NCBI GenBank assembly: GCA_963695135.1
Contig: CAVOGA010000002.1
Location: 310,001 to 374,000 of the forward strand
DNA: 64,000 bases
From: Marinihelvus sp963695135
GTDB taxonomy: Bacteria; Pseudomonadota; Gammaproteobacteria; Xanthomonadales; SZUA-36
Reading direction: 5' to 3'
Every line of letters starts with the position of its first letter. The stretch's first letter is position 1. Positions 58,918 through 64,000 of the stretch are shown here, piece after piece. The notes beneath the pieces were generated by a model. It saw nothing but the letters and a program-made list of their open reading frames with translations. It did not search any database and was not told the origin of the DNA. The position numbers and the translations under genes are program-made.

Positions 58918-60999
58918 ATGAGCTATCGCCTTGGCGTCGATGTCGGCGGGACCTTCACGGACCTGCTGCTGATTGACGAGGACACCGGCAAGACCTTCAC
59001 GGCCAAGGTGCCGTCTACCCCGCAGGATTCTTCCATTGGCGTGCTAAACGGCGTGGCGCGAATCTGCGATGAATCCGGCGTGGACCCGAAGAAGATCAGG
59101 CGCGTCATGCACGGCACCACGGTGGCGACCAATGCGGTCCTGACCGGCAAGGGCGCCCGGGTAGGGCTGGTGACCACGCAGGGTTTTCAGCAGGTGTTGC
59201 AGGTAGCACGTTCCTTCTGTCCCGGTGGACTCGGCGGCTGGGTGAGCTACGTGAAGAAGCCGCTGCTGGCGCCGCTGGAGTTGACCGTGGAGGCCCACGA
59301 GCGCATGGACGCCCGCGGTGAAGTGGTCGAGGCGCTGGATCGCGAGGCACTCAGAGTCACGCTGGAAAAACTTAAAGCAAAAAATCAGATAGAAGCGTTA
59401 ACTATATGTTTTATAAATGCATATGTTAACGGAAAGCACGAGGTCGAGGCGCGCGAGATCGCCCGCGAGGTGTTCGGCGACACGCTGCCGATCTCCATCT
59501 CTTCCGAGGTGGTTCCGGAGATGCAGGAGTACGAGCGCACGGAGACCACCGTGGTCAATTCCTACGTTGCACCGGAGGTCGCTTCCTACCTGCGCAACCT
59601 GCAGTCCTCGCTCGAAGACCAGCTGGGCGATGATGTGCAGTTGTCCATCCTGCGTTCTGACGGCGGCCTGGCCAGCTCCCGGGCGGCCTCCGATTCACCG
59701 GTGAACCTGCTCATGTCCGGTCCGGCCGGCGGCGTGACCGGCGCGCTGTGGTTTGCGTCCCGGGCCGGCTACAACAACGTGCTGACCTTCGATATGGGCG
59801 GTACCTCAACGGACGTGGCACTGATCCAGGACGGGCGCGCCCGCATTCGTCGCGAGACGCGCGTCGGCGACGTGACCGTGCGTGCCCCGTCGGTTGATGT
59901 ACGTACCGTCGGCGCCGGTGGAGGCTCGATTGCCTTTGTGCCACAGTTGACCAAGGCGCTGCGCGTCGGTCCCGAGTCTGCAGGCGCCGAGCCAGGACCC
60001 GCCGCCTACATGAAGGGCGGCGAAGAGCCCACCGTTTGCGATGCCAACGTGGTGCTGGGCTATCTGCCGTCCGATGTCCAGCTGGGCGGCAAGATGCAGA
60101 TCAGCAAGGAAGCCGCCGAGGCTGCCGTGCAAAAGGCCGCTGACGCCATGGGCATCCCGCTGATGGAAGCGGCCGAGGGCATCATCAAGATCGTCAACGA
60201 GTCCATGTTCGGCGCCCTGCGCCTGGTGTCCGTGGAGCAGGGTTTTGATCCGCGCGATTTCGCCCTGGTGGCCTTTGGTGGTGCGGGACCCCTGCACGGT
60301 AATGCCATGGGGCTGCTGACCGACGCCTGGCCGGTCATTGTGCCGCCGGGACCGGGCGTGCTCTGCGCCTACGGTGATGCGACCACCCAGGTGCAGGACG
60401 AGGCATCCCGGACCTACGTGACCATGGCCTCGGAGCTGACCGCGGAACAACTCCTGGACGACCTGGAGGAACTCCGCCAGCGCGCCGCCGAGGTGCTCAA
60501 TGCGGACGGCATACCCGGGGATCAGCAGGAAGTGGTCTACCAGGCGGACGTGCGCTACGCGGGTCAGGCCTTCCAGATCAGCCTGGAGTTCAGTGCCGAA
60601 GATCTTCGTGATCAGGGCATGGCCCACCTGACCGAACGTTTTGACAAGGAGCACGAGCAGCTCTTCACCTTCGCCCTGGGCAACGACCACGAGCTGGTCA
60701 TGATCCGCGCCATTGTGCGGGCCCGGGCGCGCGAGCTGGCGCAGGAAACCATCGGTCGCGCAAATGCGTCCCTGGAGGACGCGCGCATCCACGAGACCCG
60801 TTTTTATTACGAGGGCGACTGGTTTGACGCGGCGATTTACGACCGCAATGTGCTCACCGAGGGCATGGTCGTTCCAGGGCCGGCCATTATCGTGGAGATG
60901 GATTCCACCACCCTGGTGCTGCCGGGTTGCGAGGCCCGGGTGGATGCCATCGGAAACCTTTTGATCAATCCGGTTGAGACCGGGGAGGACCCGTCATGA
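58918..60999 (+). CDS. hyuA: Hydantoinase/oxoprolinase subunit A
   Basis: 693 residues from ATG 58918 (TGGAG upstream; a start at 58861 would add an unrelated tail). An actin-like ATP-binding domain is seen in LGVDVGGTFTDLLLI, HGTTVATNAVLTGKG and FDMGGTSTDVALI. With HyuB it forms an ATP-dependent amidohydrolase; known relatives open hydantoins, N-methylhydantoin or 5-oxoproline, or carboxylate ketones (acetone and acetophenone carboxylases). A 72-bp AT-rich stretch at 59365-59436 with three ATA codons differs sharply from the rest of the gene. Confidence 0.88.
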   Translation: MSYRLGVDVGGTFTDLLLIDEDTGKTFTAKVPSTPQDSSIGVLNGVARICDESGVDPKKIRRVMHGTTVATNAVLTGKGARVGLVTTQGFQQVLQVARSFCPGGLGGWVSYVKKPLLAPLELTVEAHERMDARGEVVEALDREALRVTLEKLKAKNQIEALTICFINAYVNGKHEVEAREIAREVFGDTLPISISSEVVPEMQEYERTETTVVNSYVAPEVASYLRNLQSSLEDQLGDDVQLSILRSDGGLASSRAASDSPVNLLMSGPAGGVTGALWFASRAGYNNVLTFDMGGTSTDVALIQDGRARIRRETRVGDVTVRAPSVDVRTVGAGGGSIAFVPQLTKALRVGPESAGAEPGPAAYMKGGEEPTVCDANVVLGYLPSDVQLGGKMQISKEAAEAAVQKAADAMGIPLMEAAEGIIKIVNESMFGALRLVSVEQGFDPRDFALVAFGGAGPLHGNAMGLLTDAWPVIVPPGPGVLCAYGDATTQVQDEASRTYVTMASELTAEQLLDDLEELRQRAAEVLNADGIPGDQQEVVYQADVRYAGQAFQISLEFSAEDLRDQGMAHLTERFDKEHEQLFTFALGNDHELVMIRAIVRARARELAQETIGRANASLEDARIHETRFYYEGDWFDAAIYDRNVLTEGMVVPGPAIIVEMDSTTLVLPGCEARVDAIGNLLINPVETGEDPS
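59397..59430. repeat. Inverted repeat inside an AT-rich patch of hyuA
   Basis: GTTAAC-T-ATATG is followed after an 11-bp loop by CATAT-GTTAAC, a near-perfect inverted repeat (one bulged base). It lies within the AT-rich patch 59365-59436. Confidence 0.55.
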
Positions 61000-62864
61000 C
61001 TGCGCGTATCATCGAAACCAACAGCACGCCGTTTGAGCGTATCGATGTTGATACGGTCACCGTGGATATTATCGAGAACGCCCTGCGCAACGCCCGTGTC
61101 GAGATGGACGCGGTGCTGTTCCGCACCGCCATGAGCCCGGGGATTCGCGAGCAGGGTGACTGCTTCCCGATGATTGCGAACAAGGACGGCAAGATGGTCG
61201 TCGGACAGTTCGGCTCCTTTATTCACGGCTTCATGGAGGCCTTCGACGGTGAGCTGGAAGAGGGCGACGTGATCCTCACCAACGACCCTTACATGTGCAA
61301 CGCCGCCGTGTCCCACCTGCCGGACTGGATCGTGCTGGTGCCGATTTTCAAGGACGGCCGTCACATGGCCTGGTCCGCGATGTTCGGGCACATGTCCGAT
61401 AACGGCGGCATGGTGCCGGGCTCCATCCCGATCCAGGCCGAGACCATCTTCCAGGAAGGTATCCGCATCCCGCCCACCAAGCTGTACAAGAAGGGTGTGC
61501 TGCAGAGCGATCTGCTGGAACTGATCCTGCACAACGTCCGCACCCAGCAGTGGAACCGCTTTGACCTGAACGCCCTGGTGGCGGCCTGCAATACGGCGGC
61601 CAGGCGCTGCGTGGAGATGGCCGAGCGCTTCGGCGACGACATCTTCTACTCGACCATGGAGATCATGCTCGAGCGCAACCACATGGCCATGAAGGCGATC
61701 ATCGAGATGATCGTGCCGGAAGAGCCGCGCGTGTTCGAAGACTATGTCTGCGACGACGGCGTGGGTCAGGGGCCCTACAAGATCCGCTGCAAGATGTGGC
61801 GCGAGGGCTCCAAGGCGATTTTCGACTTCGAGGGCACGGACCCGCAGGCGAGCAGTTCCATCAACTTCTACCTGAACGAGGACATGTTCAAGATGTTCTT
61901 CGGGTCGTTCACCATCAACCTGGTCGACCCGCAGATTCTCTTCAACGACGGCTTTTACGACCTGGTGGATGTGCGTATTCCCCAGGGGACGCTGCTCAAG
62001 CCGAACTACCCGGCCGCGCTGTCCGGCCGCACCCATGCGCTCGGCCGCATCTTTGACGTGATGGGCGGCCTGCTGGGCCAGAGCGCCCCGGATGCCATGA
62101 ACGCGGCGGGCTTTTCCGACTCGCCACACCTGTTCTACGCCGGCTACGACGACAAGGGCGAGTGGTTCCAGCTGTTCCAGATTGGTTTCGGCGGCATCCC
62201 GGGGCGTCCGGTGGGTGACGGCCCGGATGGCCACTCGCTGTGGCCCGGCTTCACCAACGTGCCCAACGAGTTTATCGAGGCCTACTTCCCGTTGCGCATT
62301 GAGCAGTACGAGACCATCCCGGACTCCGGCGGCGCCGGCCTGCACCGCGGCGGCAACGGCCTGAGCGTGGCCTACCGCTTCCTCGCCGACGGCACGATCT
62401 CCGTGCATGACGAGCGCTGGCTGACCTACCCCTGGGGCGTACGTGGCGGTGAGCCCGGCATGCGCTCGACCAAGCGCCTGGTGCGCGCGGACGGCAGTTC
62501 CGAGTGGCTGCCCTCCAAGGCCGAGGGCATCAAGGTCAAGGTCGGCGATCTGCTGTACTTCAATACCTGGGGTGGTGGCGGTTGGGGTGACCCCTATGAC
62601 CGCGACCCGGCACTGGTGGCGGCCGACGTCAACAGCGGCCTGGTGAGCCGCGACGGTGCGCGTCGCTACGGCGTCGTGCTGCGCGAGGACCACAGCGTGG
62701 ATGCGGAAGCCACAGCCGCGCTGCGCGATGAACTGCGCGCCAGGCGCGGTGAGGTCGAGCTGTTCGACTTCGGCGGCACCATTGAGGAAATCAAGGCCCG
62801 CTGTAAGGCAGAAACGCACCTCGAACCCCCGGTGCAGCCGACCTTCGCCCAAGCCGGCGGCTGA
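60996..62864 (+). CDS. hyuB: Hydantoinase subunit B
   Basis: 622 residues, start overlapping hyuA by 4 bp. Family landmarks: MDAVLFRTAMSPGIREQGDCFPMIANKDGKMVVGQFGS, DVILTNDPYMCNAAVSHLPD, and IPDSGGAGLHRGGNGLSVAYRF, as in the ~500-700 residue HyuB / N-methylhydantoinase B group. It forms the other half of the HyuAB amidohydrolase complex. Together with the following CSHase-like gene, the set is like N-methylhydantoin or creatinine breakdown. Confidence 0.88.
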   Translation: MTARIIETNSTPFERIDVDTVTVDIIENALRNARVEMDAVLFRTAMSPGIREQGDCFPMIANKDGKMVVGQFGSFIHGFMEAFDGELEEGDVILTNDPYMCNAAVSHLPDWIVLVPIFKDGRHMAWSAMFGHMSDNGGMVPGSIPIQAETIFQEGIRIPPTKLYKKGVLQSDLLELILHNVRTQQWNRFDLNALVAACNTAARRCVEMAERFGDDIFYSTMEIMLERNHMAMKAIIEMIVPEEPRVFEDYVCDDGVGQGPYKIRCKMWREGSKAIFDFEGTDPQASSSINFYLNEDMFKMFFGSFTINLVDPQILFNDGFYDLVDVRIPQGTLLKPNYPAALSGRTHALGRIFDVMGGLLGQSAPDAMNAAGFSDSPHLFYAGYDDKGEWFQLFQIGFGGIPGRPVGDGPDGHSLWPGFTNVPNEFIEAYFPLRIEQYETIPDSGGAGLHRGGNGLSVAYRFLADGTISVHDERWLTYPWGVRGGEPGMRSTKRLVRADGSSEWLPSKAEGIKVKVGDLLYFNTWGGGGWGDPYDRDPALVAADVNSGLVSRDGARRYGVVLREDHSVDAEATAALRDELRARRGEVELFDFGGTIEEIKARCKAETHLEPPVQPTFAQAGG

Positions 62865-63460
62865 TGGCGGACCTCGAGCGCCGGCAACAGGGCCTTGGCC
62901 GGCGCCCGGCGTTGGTGCTGGTTGACGTGATCAACGGTTTCACGGACCCGGCCTGTCCACTGGGGTCCGCGGCCGATGCAGTGGTTTCGGCCTGCGAGCA
63001 GCTGCTCAAGGCTTTTCGCGAGCGGGGGCTGCCCGTGTTTTTTACCACTGTGGTCTATCATGATGAGAGCGAAGCGCAGGTCTTCCGGGCGCGCCTTCCC
63101 GCACTGAATGTATTGCAGGCGGGCAGCCACTGGGTGCAGGTCGACCCGCGCGTCGCGCCACGTGATGGCGAGAAGATCATTGAAAAACAATGGGCCAGCG
63201 GTTTTTTCAAAACCCCGCTTGACATACTCTTGACAGAAGCGGGGGCAGACTCGCTGGTCGTTACCGGTCTGACCACCAGCGGTTGCGTGAGGGCAACGGC
63301 GGTCGATGGCCTGCAGTATGACTACCCGGTTGTCGTTCCGCGCGAGGCGGTCGGCGACCGAAATGAGCTGGCGCACGAGGCCAACCTCTTCGACATGAAC
63401 GCCAAGTATGTCGACGTGGTTTCGCTGGAACACGTGTTACGGCATCTAAAAGAGCGTTGA
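62864..63460 (+). CDS. Isochorismatase-family cysteine hydrolase, N-carbamoylsarcosine-amidase-like
   Basis: 198 residues, start overlapping the hyuB stop by 1 bp. The triad is visible: Asp in VLVDVINGFTDP, Lys in IEKQWASGFF, and Cys in GLTTSGCVRATAVDGLQYDY. The latter motif is shared with N-carbamoylsarcosine amidohydrolase and maleamate amidohydrolases. After HyuAB it would hydrolyse a ring-opened carbamoyl compound to CO2, ammonia and an amine (sarcosine in the creatinine case). The C-terminal DMNAKYVDVV..VLRHL fits the family. Confidence 0.85.
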   Translation: MADLERRQQGLGRRPALVLVDVINGFTDPACPLGSAADAVVSACEQLLKAFRERGLPVFFTTVVYHDESEAQVFRARLPALNVLQAGSHWVQVDPRVAPRDGEKIIEKQWASGFFKTPLDILLTEAGADSLVVTGLTTSGCVRATAVDGLQYDYPVVVPREAVGDRNELAHEANLFDMNAKYVDVVSLEHVLRHLKER

Positions 63461-63550
63461 GCGCCCGGCAGCAAACCGGCCCGACGTGATGACACGAGGT
63501 CCGAGGCGGTCAGCAAAAAGCCGCCCAAGGCCCGACAACGAGGAGAGACC

Positions 63551-64000
63551 ATGAAGCGCACAGTCATGTACGCGGCCATTGCCGCGGGTTTTGGCAGCTT
63601 TGCCACCCCCCAGGGCAACGCCGTTGCCCAGGCCGAGATCGATGAACCGGTAACCACCATCGAGGAAGTCTTCGTCACCGCCCGGCGGCGCGAGGAGACG
63701 ATCCAGGAAGTTCCGGGTACGGTCACCGCCCTGTCCCAGGAAACGCTGGACCAGGCGGGCGTCCAACGCGCAGAGGATTTTGTGCGCCTGGTTCCCGGTG
63801 TGACCATGGTCGATGCCGCAGAAGTCGGTGACACCCAGGTGAACATTCGAGGCATCAACGGGGCCCGCGATGCGGAGAACAGCTTCGCATTTATCCTCGA
63901 TGGCATCCTCTACACCAACCCGGCATCGTTCAACCGCGAATACACGGACCTGCGCCAGGTCGAGGTGTTCAAGGGCCCGCAGGGCGCCATCTACGGCCGT
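63551..64000 (+). CDS. TonB-dependent receptor, N-terminal part only
   Basis: The first 150 residues of a receptor that continues past the window. Signal peptide MKRTVMYAAIAAGFGSFATPQGNAVAQ, TonB-box-like IEEVFVTARRREETIQEVPG and plug features VNIRGINGARDAENSFAFILDG and VEVFKGPQGAIYGR. GGAGAG precedes the ATG. It lies after the HyuAB-amidohydrolase operon, 90 bp from the last stop, so it may import the substrate of that operon. Confidence 0.85.
   Translation, partial: MKRTVMYAAIAAGFGSFATPQGNAVAQAEIDEPVTTIEEVFVTARRREETIQEVPGTVTALSQETLDQAGVQRAEDFVRLVPGVTMVDAAEVGDTQVNIRGINGARDAENSFAFILDGILYTNPASFNREYTDLRQVEVFKGPQGAIYGR

Noticed and set aside
60837..62852. 671-codon minus-strand frame opposite hyuB
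   Set aside because: Entirely within hyuB, on the other strand; no recognisable domain and no ribosome-binding site that fits.

Overview
The window reads as a chromosome segment of a GC-rich (roughly 63-65% by eye) Gram-negative heterotroph. Four complete TonB-dependent receptors plus the start of a fifth, a sulfatase, a membrane-anchored glycosidase-like protein, PHB-type storage-polymer genes and many CoA-transferase, dehydrogenase and ring-cleavage-type genes suggest an aerobic proteobacterium. A marine gammaproteobacterium is my best guess, but that is inference. I see no rRNA, tRNA, CRISPR array, insertion sequence or phage gene.

Layout. 0-7.6 kb: partial sulfatase divergent from a LysR regulator, a glycan-type 2OG-Fe(II) oxygenase, tadA, then a TIM-barrel glycosidase-like protein and a TonB receptor on the minus strand. 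7.8-11.2 kb: deoxyribose-phosphate aldolase followed by a two-domain ALDH16-type aldehyde dehydrogenase. 11.2-16.9 kb: an HMG-CoA-lyase-like enzyme divergent from a class III CoA-transferase, then a methyltransferase, a GPH-type transporter and an SDR. 17.1-21.8 kb: TonB receptor and a leuDC-like isomerase pair. 21.9-26.2 kb: NicO-type metal transporter, amidohydrolase, CoA-transferase, a small protein and a bicupin with a histidine-rich tail. 26.2-34.9 kb: a locus that looks built for polyhydroxybutyrate or oligomer use (alpha/beta hydrolase, acyl-CoA ligase, 3-hydroxybutyrate dehydrogenase, broken MFS transporter, TonB receptor, TetR regulator, lipoprotein PHA depolymerase). 35-39.3 kb: MFS transporters, a frameshifted TPR-sulfotransferase and a DUF1330 protein. 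39.4-54.1 kb: oxidative catabolic genes (aldehyde dehydrogenases, VOC proteins, amine-oxidase/cytochrome c pair, SSS symporter, racemase/decarboxylase-like protein, FAD monooxygenase, VAO-type oxidase, DUF1838, nitrilase-like protein). 54.2-64 kb: a GntR/UTRA regulator divergent from an operon with a membrane protein, CoA-transferase, HMG-CoA-lyase-like enzyme, HyuA/HyuB, a carbamoylsarcosine-amidase-like hydrolase and a TonB receptor cut by the window end.

The strongest new signal is regulatory. Ten AT-rich, partly palindromic elements of about 22 bp with a shared core (TAATGATAT or TGYTATAT) lie only in intergenic promoter regions, and they connect genes spread over 43 kb. One or two sit beside the GntR/UTRA gene. 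This suggests a distributed catabolic regulon for one unidentified substrate that would be hydroxylated, ring-opened, converted to CoA esters and cleaved by lyases. A separate regulatory unit is visible at the PHB-type locus, where two TTCAAC-N4-GTTGAA operators lie between a TonB receptor gene and its TetR regulator.

Two genes carry frameshifts (the MFS transporter near 30 kb and the sulfotransferase near 36.4 kb). An NADP-dependent oxidoreductase survives only as its two ends joined (42.0 kb). Several enzyme-family members lack residues their families normally need: the nitrilase-like protein, the amidohydrolase and the Asp/Glu-racemase-like protein.
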